Positions 56,481 to 64,000 of a DNA stretch of 64,000 nt are shown here, in pieces. The notes beneath the pieces are model-generated. The model had not been told where the DNA came from, made no database searches, and saw nothing but the letters and a program-made list of their open reading frames with translations. Source of the DNA: Gracilaria caudata (Eukaryota > Rhodophyta > Florideophyceae > Gracilariales > Gracilariaceae); assembly GCA_030374735.1 (NCBI GenBank), contig JASCIV010000018.1, positions 1 through 64,000 of the forward strand, read 5' to 3'. How positions within the stretch are numbered: position 1 is the first letter of the stretch; the number at the start of each line of letters is the position of its first letter. The translations under genes and the position numbers were made by a program.

Positions 56481-57533
56481 CTACACGACAAGGTTAAGTT
56501 CCGCAATCTTTGCCTGCAAGGCAGCGATTTGAGATTCAGCTTCAGCGATTTCCTTCTGAGCAAAAGTAGAGATCAAAAGGTCCTCGGAGGAGCTGCGATC
56601 AAGCTCTTTCACTTCATCTGGTGTCAGGAACATGTAGTTTCCAGGTGTCACTTCAGTACGGCGGCGAGGAGGAGCGGCGTTCTCATTGACGACTTCTGTC
56701 GACATCTGGCGTCCACAATCTATATCTGGTCGAGTAGGAATCGCCTTCTTTACCGAAATAAACGAGGGGGCCGTGTTCAAAGCAATAACTGACGCCAATT
56801 TGGATGAGTAACCGGCACCATCAAGGGATAGGACGTGGTTTGGATTCGCAATTCCGAGCTGCAGAGAGCGTGCAAGCAAGGATTTATCGGTGGTACCAGG
56901 GGCAGAATATAGAGCACACATTCTATTGAACTCATCGGCAGTTTGATACGTTCCCTTAAATCTCATCTGAGGAACGTAATCATTTCCAAATGCTTCCTCG
57001 TACTCTTCAGAGTCAATGTACGAATTAATTTCCGCCTCAAAACCTTCATTGGCTATTCTCTGCACGTGCTCGGAAAGTTCTGCTTGAGAAACAGGGCCGC
57101 GGCCAAGAAGATGTTTGAAGTTGAGTTCTACAGCTCTGTATGGTCCACAGCATTCGAAGAAGCGTCTGCGATAAGTGGATGTCAACGCCACTGCACGCAC
57201 AAACTCGCGAAGAGGAATACGGTCAGCGCGGTACATAGATTCGGCGATGTAGGCCTCCTCGCGCTCTGACTCCATTACGTAAGCATTTCCAAACACTTGC
57301 TTCCAGACCATGTAGCACGCCACGTCTTTGTCCTCGACACAAGCATTAGAAGCAACTGGAGTGTATCGTAAAATATCCAACGTAATCCCAGGAATGGCGC
57401 TCATTTGGGGTGCGGAAGTGGTACGACCCAGGTGGGGTGCTGTGGTTCTAGCTGGAGTTAAGCAAACATTGCGAAGACTTCCTTGAACCTTAGTGGCGTG
57501 GACGAAGGAGGAGTGCGGGACAAAAGCGCTCAT
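56481..57533 (-). CDS. Phycobilisome rod-linker polypeptide, plastid-targeted
   Basis: Joins phycobiliprotein hexamers into phycobilisome rods on the plastid thylakoid surface. 350 residues from the ATG at 57533; the longer frame upstream lacks a leader. Residues 1 to about 45 form a transit peptide (Ser, Thr, Arg, His; no acids). A single phycobilisome linker domain (Pfam00427 type) spans about 60-195: VWKQVFGNAYVMESER, REFVRAVALTSTYRRRFFE, AVELNFKHLLGRGPVSQAELSEHVQ and EAEINSYIDSEEYEEAFG. The C-terminal 150 residues are not a second linker domain; they contain TPGNYMFLTPDE and end in a heptad-like coiled coil (about 325-350). Cysteines at 65, 73, 128 and 129 are near the domain, but bilin attachment, as in red-algal gamma subunits, cannot be judged. 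Confidence 0.93.
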   Translation of the reverse strand: MSAFVPHSSFVHATKVQGSLRNVCLTPARTTAPHLGRTTSAPQMSAIPGITLDILRYTPVASNACVEDKDVACYMVWKQVFGNAYVMESEREEAYIAESMYRADRIPLREFVRAVALTSTYRRRFFECCGPYRAVELNFKHLLGRGPVSQAELSEHVQRIANEGFEAEINSYIDSEEYEEAFGNDYVPQMRFKGTYQTADEFNRMCALYSAPGTTDKSLLARSLQLGIANPNHVLSLDGAGYSSKLASVIALNTAPSFISVKKAIPTRPDIDCGRQMSTEVVNENAAPPRRRTEVTPGNYMFLTPDEVKELDRSSSEDLLISTFAQKEIAEAESQIAALQAKIAELNLVV

Positions 57534-58208
57534 TCTGCGCGATGATCTGAGAACGCTTGGAGAACGAAAGAATATTCCAAACTTGGATATCCGCTCCTGA
57601 CCAGGATAACACTGGAACTTCATCGGCGTGATTACCGTAATTTGCTCGTATAGGTCAATCCTCTGGGTGTCATCGCTTTCGCGGAAACGTGTAAGTTTAA
57701 AGAGAGGAGTCTGTAGGGTTTCTTGAGTCGTTTTGAGAACGACCATAATGCATTCCGCAGGTGGATATCCGTGATGGAGATCCAGTCGAGATCAGAGCCA
57801 GAATCTCCCTGATGGTTTCTTAGCCCCTAAAACCGTACTAATAGTTTGTAATCCAGTCCATAAATATTATTTAGAAGGGGCAAACATAAACAGCAATTAG
57901 CGCGTTAGCTTTTTATGCCATGTCAAATGACATATGCTGTGTCAAGAAGTCATTTTCGTGTTGTCACAATCAACGCCTTCACCCGAACGGCGAAGTGATC
58001 TGCATCCCACCATGATCCAATTTCCCTTGTCGAAAGTTGAAGCACTTGTGAAAACAAGGCACAGCAAGCTGCTCCAAAGATTTCGACCCTCAACAAGAAA
58101 CCTTCTTTCAAAGAAATATTCTTTCAGAGAAACATTCTCTCAGAGGCATAGTTGTACCTTCAGCTCCAGTTTCGGTGGGCTAAAGTCAGTTGAAGTCTTG
58201 GTTTCACG
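57534..58208. other. Divergent intergenic region linker/YJU2
   Basis: 675 bp between start codons. TGTACCTTCAGC near 58153 is a weak match to the recurring element, about 60 nt upstream of YJU2. GAAATATTCTTTC and GAAACATTCTC (58111-58140) form local direct repeats. No gene seen. Confidence 0.4.
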
Positions 58209-59060
58209 ATGGGAGAAAGAAAGGTACAGGCAAAGTACTACCCGCCGGACTTTGATCCTTCTCGTCTCCCTCGCATTAAAAGAAAGCGTCATGCCGAAGA
58301 TGCAGTTCGCTTCATGCTTCCTATGTCAGTCAGATGCGAGTCGTGTGGAGAATTCATGGGAACAGGTTTAAAGTTCAACGCAAAGAAGTCGGATAGCGGT
58401 GAGAACTACCTCGGCATCAGAATATTTCGTTTTTCTATGAAGTGCAAATCATGTCCAGCAACGTTCACGATAAAAACCGACCCGAAGAACAGTGATTACA
58501 CCTGTGAATCTGGCGTTCGGCGAAACTATGAGCCTTGGAAGGAAGAAGAACGATTGCAGAAAGAAAGCAAAGAGGAAAGGGAAAGACAAGATCAAGACGT
58601 TATCCAAGCTTTGGAAAACAAAACTGTTGATGCAAAGAAGGAGTTAGAGGATTTGGATGAACTGAGTGAACTTAAATCCGCTAATGCTCAAAGGGCGTCT
58701 ATCACCGTTGACGATGTCCTTGCCAAAAGCAGAGAACACCAACGCAGTTTGGAGGACGAAGTGGAGAAGCAGCTGAGGGATCAAGCTCGAACACTGTTTA
58801 GAAGCAAAAAACGGTCAGAAGCTGGATTGGCATCCGGCCTCACCGTCCCAGCTAGTTCTAACATTCCTAACTTAGAAGTGAAAAACGATACCGCTCCGAA
58901 AGCTAGTGTACTAGGCACTCATAAAATTACCCTGAGGGTTAAGAAGAAAATTAAGAAGTCTCAAACTCTTTCAACCAAAAGTCGGATGGGTGCCGTGAGC
59001 TCATTGACAGGACTCGCAGATTACTCGAGTTCTGGCGACTCCGACTCGGGATCCGAGTAG
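58209..59060 (+). CDS. YJU2: Splicing factor YJU2/CCDC94
   Basis: A spliceosome (NTC-associated) factor that promotes the first step of splicing. 283 residues from the ATG at 58209. The start MGERKVQAKYYPPDFDPSRLP is the family hallmark, followed by two Cys-X2-Cys pairs (CESCGEF and CKSC) of a zinc-binding core, and TDPKNSDYTCESGVRRNYEPW. The C-terminal half (about 115-283) is charged coiled coil and Lys-rich, ending in a Ser/Asp-rich tail. It is of YJU2 type (N-terminal Met-Gly-Glu-Arg-Lys) and not the CCDC130/SAF4 branch. Its presence fits the small number of introns seen in this window. Confidence 0.94.
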   Translation: MGERKVQAKYYPPDFDPSRLPRIKRKRHAEDAVRFMLPMSVRCESCGEFMGTGLKFNAKKSDSGENYLGIRIFRFSMKCKSCPATFTIKTDPKNSDYTCESGVRRNYEPWKEEERLQKESKEERERQDQDVIQALENKTVDAKKELEDLDELSELKSANAQRASITVDDVLAKSREHQRSLEDEVEKQLRDQARTLFRSKKRSEAGLASGLTVPASSNIPNLEVKNDTAPKASVLGTHKITLRVKKKIKKSQTLSTKSRMGAVSSLTGLADYSSSGDSDSGSE

Positions 59061-59521
59061 AACACGAGGACAGACTGTATTGAGCTACTCCTGGGGTGTC
59101 CCTATACGCTGCTGAAGCAATGACAACAACTGGGCCCGGGTAGAAGTGCAATAAACAATTCTGATCGATTTTCACTGCGAATGCTTCAGCTGTTCCTTTT
59201 ACACATGGCTATTAGACTGCAGAGCGATACATACAAATTTTGATGCTTAAGGAAGCGTTAGATTATGAAGAACTTTGTGCTTAGCGCTGCGCGAGACGAG
59301 CATGCTTAATGATCTAATCGAACGGAGCACAGAAATACTTCGAGAGTTTCTCACATCACACCCCACAATCCGTAAGGACGCATCGTACACAACATGAATG
59401 CATACAGGAACTCACTTCTGTTTATAAGGATGATCGTGCACCGAGAAAACCTCCGCAAGAACCACCTCCATCGACAAAGACTCCCATTACCAATTACTAC
59501 AACGGAAAAGCACATTTTTGA
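59061..59521. other. Intergenic between YJU2 and beta-tubulin
   Basis: Two genes converge here. GCAATAAAC near 59149 is a plausible polyadenylation signal for YJU2. No gene seen. Confidence 0.45.
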
Positions 59522-60892
59522 TCACTCCACAGGCTCGTCTTCCGGTATTTCTTCCTCATCATACCCGTCTTCTACGTATTGGTCTTCAGCGTATTCGCCT
59601 ACTCTTGCATCTTGATATTGGATGTACTCTTGGATCAGATCTTGCATATTGGACTCCGCTTCGTGAAACTCCATTTCGTCCATACCTTCACCGGTGTACC
59701 AATGCAAGAAAGCCTTGCGCTTGAACATAACGGAAAATTGATCTCCCACCCTTCGGAACATGTCTTGGATTGCAGTTGAGTTGCCAATGAAGGTAGCAGC
59801 AATCTTCTGACCAGGTGGTGGAACATTGCACACACTAGTTTTAGTGTTGTTCGGGATCCAGTCGACAAACTGGTTGGAGTTCTTGTCCTGTATCTTTCTC
59901 ATCTCGTCTTCAACTTCCTCGGTGGAAACCTTGCCCCGGAAATATGCAGCAGCGGTGAGATAGCGACCCTGATGAGGGTCACAATCTGCCATCATGTTCC
60001 TCGACTCAAACATTTGCATTGTGAGCTCCGGAACCGTGTGAGACTTGTAGATTTCTGTGCCCGCCCCAGAAAGTGGTGCATAACCCACGACAAAGAAGTG
60101 CAGGCGGGGGAAGGGGATCAGATTGACAGCAAGCTTACGAAGATCGGCATTAAGCTGACCAGGGAAGCGAAGCGAACAGGTGACTCCCGACATGACACTT
60201 GAAACGAGCTTGTTGAGAACACCATAATCATCTGCTGGGGTCTTGAGTATGTTTGTACATATGTTGTACAAAGCCTCATTGTCAATGGAGAACACAGCAT
60301 CGGCGTTCTCGATAAGTTGGTGAATAGAAAGAGTACAGTTGTATGGCTCCACGACAGTGTCAGAAACCTTAGGGGAAGGCATTACTGAGTACGTAACGAG
60401 CATCCGGTCGGGGTACTCTTCACGAACCTTGGACACAAGCAAGGTACCAAGACCAGAACCAGTACCACCTCCAAGGGAATGGGAAACTTGGAATCCTTGA
60501 AGCACATCACATGCCTCTGTTTCCCTGTGAATGCTGTCAAGGACGCGATCAACAAGCTCAGCGCCTTCGGTGTAGTGCCCCTTGGCCCAGTTATTTCCAG
60601 CACCGGACTGACCACATACGAAGTGGTCAGGATCAAAGAGCTTACCCATAGGACCAGCCTTGATGTTGTCCAGAACTCCCGTTTCCAAGTCAACCATGAC
60701 TGCACGGGGAACAAAGCGGCCCTCGGATCCTTCGCGGTAGTAAACTCCGATTCGCTCCTTCTTAAATTCATCTTTACCGATGTATGTACCCATGCTGTCG
60801 ACGCCATGTTCGTCGGAGATAGTTTCCCAAAAGGCAGTACCCATCTGATTACCGCATTGGCCAGCTTGAAGACAAACGATTCCGCGAGACAT
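59522..60892 (-). CDS. TUBB: Beta-tubulin
   Basis: Subunit of the microtubule heterodimer. 456 residues from the ATG at 60892; the upstream in-frame ATG at 60928 would add 12 residues ([12 protein letters not shown]) without homologues. Blocks: [22 protein letters not shown] nucleotide loop, [25 protein letters not shown], and an acidic tail ([16 protein letters not shown]). Notable is the N-terminus MSRGIV, in place of the nearly universal MREIV of beta-tubulins. This tetrapeptide is the target of co-translational autoregulation in animals. The rest of the protein looks conserved, though somewhat diverged. A TTTGGCGC site lies 293 nt upstream (61185-61192). Confidence 0.95.
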   Translation of the reverse strand: MSRGIVCLQAGQCGNQMGTAFWETISDEHGVDSMGTYIGKDEFKKERIGVYYREGSEGRFVPRAVMVDLETGVLDNIKAGPMGKLFDPDHFVCGQSGAGNNWAKGHYTEGAELVDRVLDSIHRETEACDVLQGFQVSHSLGGGTGSGLGTLLVSKVREEYPDRMLVTYSVMPSPKVSDTVVEPYNCTLSIHQLIENADAVFSIDNEALYNICTNILKTPADDYGVLNKLVSSVMSGVTCSLRFPGQLNADLRKLAVNLIPFPRLHFFVVGYAPLSGAGTEIYKSHTVPELTMQMFESRNMMADCDPHQGRYLTAAAYFRGKVSTEEVEDEMRKIQDKNSNQFVDWIPNNTKTSVCNVPPPGQKIAATFIGNSTAIQDMFRRVGDQFSVMFKRKAFLHWYTGEGMDEMEFHEAESNMQDLIQEYIQYQDARVGEYAEDQYVEDGYDEEEIPEDEPVE

Positions 60893-61184
60893 TTTGCGGA
60901 TGTGGTGGGATGAAGTGCTCCGTAACAAGAGGATCAGGCGCAGGTGGGATTCTCTGAGTATAGGGAGGGCAGAGGGGGAGGGCTACGGGAGCAAGAGGAG
61001 CGGACAGGTGGTTAGGCCACAATGAAGCGGATCTGCGAGCAAAGTCTCGTTGCAAGACGAAGATTTGAACTGGGGAGTTCTAGAAGACAAAACAGGGGGC
61101 AAGGAAATGGAGACGAATCCAAAAAGGCGTTTTTACGGGCCGAATGGGAGGGTGCAGGCGCTGGGTGAGCAAAGCGCGCGCGCG

Positions 61185-61192
61185 TTTGGCGC
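61185..61192 (+). promoter_or_regulatory. E2F-like TTTGGCGC site
   Basis: Exact consensus core in the beta-tubulin upstream region, 293 nt from the ATG. Activity inferred. Confidence 0.35.
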
Positions 61193-61462
61193 GCATTCGG
61201 GGCGCAGAAATGGCACAAGAGCTCTAACGGGCGGAAAAACGCTCCGTACGCACTGATTTGGGCGCTCAAGCTGTTGGATTTGAACCAAAATTTCGAAATA
61301 TTGAATGCGCCAACCTCCAGCGCTTGCACTGGACGCTGTGCACCTCCTTTTACCCGCGCTTTTGCATGAGCGCCCAATCAAATCTCGTCGTTGACCCATT
61401 ACAGCCGGGGTCCGTTCTTTTGTAATGCATCGAGGCTCAGACTCCTCGACTCGAATTGGTTT

Positions 61463-61519
61463 AACGCTACTACCAAGGGCATCATAGTACCCTTCGTACT
61501 ATGATAACCTTCGTAGCGC
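61463..61519. repeat. Nested palindrome of recurring-element parts
   Basis: A perfect 10-bp hairpin (ATCATAGTAC, loop CCTTC, GTACTATGAT; 61481-61505) lies between outer ends ACGCTAC and GTAGCGC. The 57-base unit contains TACCCTTCGTAC and ACCTTCGTAGCGC and could be a minute inverted-repeat element. Confidence 0.65.
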
Positions 61520-62356
61520 TTCATTCGCGGCAGTCGAAACGGAGCTCAGAGTGCCGAGTGCTGTGCACAACGAACGATGAGCATGGCGCAACATTCTGCG
61601 GGTTTATGCAGGAAACCCACGTTTTCAAAACGAACGGATGAACACAAATGTCGGCAGTTGGCAGATTGGAGGATGAACGCGACACGGTGTCGCCGACACC
61701 ATGTCGCTGGAGAGTTGTAAGCAAACAACAAGCTCCTGTATATTTTTTTCAAATTTCGACGAGGCGCTTGCCAAAAGTTGTAATATGCTGAACCATTTTC
61801 TTTTTCTCGGCTTTTGTTTCAAATTTGTCACCCCTGTCAACAATTACTTTACACTCGCCTGGAGATGAATATGAATTTCGACCAGCAAATACTGGTCACA
61901 CATTGCAAAAAGTTTTGGCAAAACATTCGGGGACAAGCACGACTACTGTAATTGCGGCAGCCTAGAATAGAAGCGCCAAGCCCTTGCAAACCACGAGATA
62001 ACCCCGGATGACATGATTTGGATAGGATAGAAACAACATACAAGCGCGCGCTTTGAGAGCTCTACACCTCGAAAACCTCTCTCCTACCTTAACGTTGCAA
62101 CAAGCGAATTCGTTGCCGGTAGATAAAGATTCCACACAAGTGGCGTGAATTCACGCTGCAAAGTATCCTCTATCATCCGCGACGCTTTTCGCCCAACTGC
62201 ACACAATAGCACCGAGGCAAGTGTATAAGAATTATTCTCCTCTCACCCACACAGCATCTGCTCGAGTTCTCTCGCTTCTCAACTTCTATCATTGACTCGC
62301 GCGTCAATTGCAGCTCTTCAAAGTTCGATTCTCACCCCCGACATTCGCTTCAAACA

Positions 62357-63484
62357 ATGGGGCGAGGTAAATCTTGGTCGCGTGATGAGTCCGAGGCGGT
62401 AGCAAAGGCATGGCGCTTCGTTGCCAATACCTTCGTTTCTCCTCGTGACCAGGGCGGAAAACGTTTCGTACACACTCTTTATCATCGATTCTTACAGCTC
62501 GCACCAGCCTCCGGCGGCGATAATGGCCGCTGGAGTGCTCGTTCACCGACTGCTGTCAAGACGCATTTCGATTCAATCGCAGAAGAAGTCGCAAAATTCA
62601 ACCGAGCGCTACGCACTGTCATCAATCTGCCCACCACAATGAACGTAAAGCCGCAACCGGAGACTCTGCTCCGTGCAGTCATTGCGGTTCATACGCGGGT
62701 TATCGATATTCCGCAGCTGGATTTCAACAATCTTCCACAAACCATTCCAGAGTGGAAGATGTTTTCTGCATGGAGAGTTCTGTCTGGTTCACCAAGATTT
62801 GCGCCCAAGGCATTTCTGACATGGATTAACGACAATTCTAAGACCGTCCCGAGCGACCTGCTCCCACTTGCTCTTGAAGATGGCAGTGATGAGCGTAAAT
62901 TCACGAAGCCGATCACCACCATCCCATCCATGTCTGCGCATCATGCGGCCCCCGTGAACAGCGCCAATAGTACCGATCCTGCCCGTCACTTTCACCGAGT
63001 CGAATACAATGCAGATGGGACAACTGACGACAATGCCGAGCAGGTGTACAAGAAACGTAGAATACAGAACCAGGCTGATCGTACGGGCGAAGCCTCCAAA
63101 TCCATACAGGTTGCTCCAGACGTATTCTCTGTGATTGCAAGCGCCATGCATCGTGTTGCTGAAAGCTTAAATGCCGTTGCAATTGCTCAGGCAGAACAGA
63201 ATGCGATTAGGCTGCTTAGTAATCCAGCCGTTGAAGTTACAGATCACAGGAAAGTCTTCCTCGATCTTCTGCTGGAAAAATATATGAAGAATTCCTCCAC
63301 TGAAGTTGGACAAAGGGGTGATCAGGGTGTTGTAGTGCCAGGATCCCAATCTGTACATCAAAGACCCAATGGTGCCGAAGTCAACGGTGCTCAGCCCTCT
63401 GAAGAATACCAAGAACCCAACCACAACCAGTTTCAGGAAGGCACTAATCCAAGTAGTGTGACAAATGAACATCCTGCCGGATGA
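62357..63484 (+). CDS. Myb/SANT-like (trihelix-type) DNA-binding protein
   Basis: A 375-residue protein from the ATG at 62357. Residues 1-90 form a three-helix Myb/SANT-like domain: tryptophans in SWSRDE and KAWRF, then RFLQLAP and RWSARSPTAVKTHFDSIAEEVAKFNRAL. This pattern is shared by plant trihelix factors and by multi-copy Myb/SANT-like or harbinger-associated proteins in algae and oomycetes. A region around 100-175 may be a second helical part (PEWKMFSAWRVLSGSPRFAPKAF). A bipartite-like KKRRIQNQADR (about 233-243) could direct nuclear import. An amphipathic helix (about 255-310) may dimerise. No transposase catalytic domain is present; it may be a host transcription factor or a domesticated transposon protein. 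Confidence 0.7.
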   Translation: MGRGKSWSRDESEAVAKAWRFVANTFVSPRDQGGKRFVHTLYHRFLQLAPASGGDNGRWSARSPTAVKTHFDSIAEEVAKFNRALRTVINLPTTMNVKPQPETLLRAVIAVHTRVIDIPQLDFNNLPQTIPEWKMFSAWRVLSGSPRFAPKAFLTWINDNSKTVPSDLLPLALEDGSDERKFTKPITTIPSMSAHHAAPVNSANSTDPARHFHRVEYNADGTTDDNAEQVYKKRRIQNQADRTGEASKSIQVAPDVFSVIASAMHRVAESLNAVAIAQAEQNAIRLLSNPAVEVTDHRKVFLDLLLEKYMKNSSTEVGQRGDQGVVVPGSQSVHQRPNGAEVNGAQPSEEYQEPNHNQFQEGTNPSSVTNEHPAG

Positions 63485-64000
63485 AAATTGCGTTAATCCG
63501 CACGACTGTACTTATCTTTGTCTCATATGAAATTGCTGTGAGCATGTTCAAGCATATTCTCTCATCGAGATCCAACAACAGTCTGGGCGTTTCAAAGGGT
63601 CTGGTAAGCCTAATGGGAATCAAGACAAAACTCTGACAGGACCATGGCATTAAGGCACTTGAAAGCGACGATATGGCTTTCCGAAGGACCTGGCCACCAA
63701 AAGTCCTTTCTTGACGTCACAATGCCAGTTCTGTGGCTGTCACATGCCAACCGAACAGCACTGGTGGCCGTTGTTTTCTCGTGGCCCGTGCTATATCCTG
63801 AATGCAACACAGATTGTTCAACCCTGGCGTTGCGAAATCGTTGTTACAAGCCATACAAGGGTATTTCATTTTCTTGCTCATACTCCCGTATGTATTTGTG
63901 TCGTCGGCCCTCTATGTTCTCTCCTGCCTACGTACAGTAATTGAACGAGTCGTAGACTTCTCTATACATGGCACTAAAGCGCATTTGGTTTCCTTGATTT
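63485..64000. other. Right-edge intergenic sequence
   Basis: Two overlapping plus-strand frames (63644-63940 and 63711-63944) lack motifs beyond a CQFCGCH stretch. A gene may continue beyond the window, but nothing can be called. Confidence 0.4.

Larger units (their letters stand above)
60893..62356. promoter_or_regulatory. Divergent region beta-tubulin/Myb-like gene
   Basis: 1.46 kb between start codons. Contains an E2F-like TTTGGCGC (61185-61192) in a run of alternating CG, a nested palindrome built of recurring-element parts (61463-61519), and an AT-rich middle. No gene seen. Confidence 0.4.

Overview
The window reads as nuclear DNA from a red alga, probably a unicellular one with few introns. 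Two genes make nuclear-encoded phycobilisome parts with plastid-type leaders: a rod-linker protein (56481-57533) and a CpcS/CpeS-type bilin lyase (44603-45397). A third encodes a three-helix LHC-like protein (10589-11251). These sit beside ordinary eukaryotic genes: CDC48, polyubiquitin, beta-tubulin, YJU2, SPB4 and COA5. Glaucophytes also have phycobilisomes but lack this kind of LHC protein and are intron-rich. Only five spliceosomal introns could be placed, all short (80-156 nt) with GT-AG ends: one each in CDC48, aconitase and the protein O-mannosyltransferase, and two in a GNAT gene. Most genes are single exons about 0.3-1.5 kb apart.

Layout: 0-7 kb holds a GATTGC hexamer repeat, CDC48 and an unrecognised gene. 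7-12 kb holds a C2H2 zinc-finger gene, a 2.6 kb stretch with no clear gene, and the LHC-like gene. 12.7-16.4 kb has mitochondrial ISCA1 head-to-head with mitochondrial aconitase, an iron-sulfur assembly factor next to an iron-sulfur enzyme. 17.9-23 kb has five-unit polyubiquitin, mitochondrial bL28, COA5 and a prolyl 4-hydroxylase. 23.4-26.2 kb is a nest of decayed LINE (non-LTR retrotransposon) copies. Further 3'-end fragments of the same family lie at about 6.9 kb and 11.5 kb. 26-36 kb has a TraB-like protein, plastid-type lipoamide dehydrogenase, the SPB4 helicase, mercaptopyruvate sulfurtransferase and an acyl-CoA-ligase-family enzyme. 36-43 kb has a five-span membrane protein, the QTRT2 subunit, a short O-mannosyltransferase and alanine aminotransferase, crossed by a strongly GC-rich island at 37.7-39.7 kb. 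44-54 kb has the bilin lyase, a DEK-C/SWIB protein, an RGG-rich RNA-binding protein, an S1-domain protein, a NSI/SNAT-like acetyltransferase and a seven- to eight-span membrane protein. 54.9-63.5 kb has a GNAT-Nudix fusion, the phycobilisome linker, YJU2, beta-tubulin and a Myb/SANT-like protein.

Functionally the window is a sample of housekeeping genes for three compartments: cytosol/nucleus (protein degradation, splicing, ribosome assembly, tubulin), mitochondrion (Fe-S assembly, aconitase, ribosome, complex IV assembly) and plastid (light harvesting, lipoamide dehydrogenase). No operon-like or defence system is present.

The less ordinary signals are these: (i) a recurring intergenic element close to GGTAGCGTTCTACCTTCGTA, often palindromic and often close to start codons; (ii) a LINE family whose 3' ends keep a hairpin while its sequence changes; (iii) the GNAT-Nudix fusion; (iv) a beta-tubulin lacking the MREI amino terminus. 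All functional calls rest on motif recognition by eye; no database search was run.
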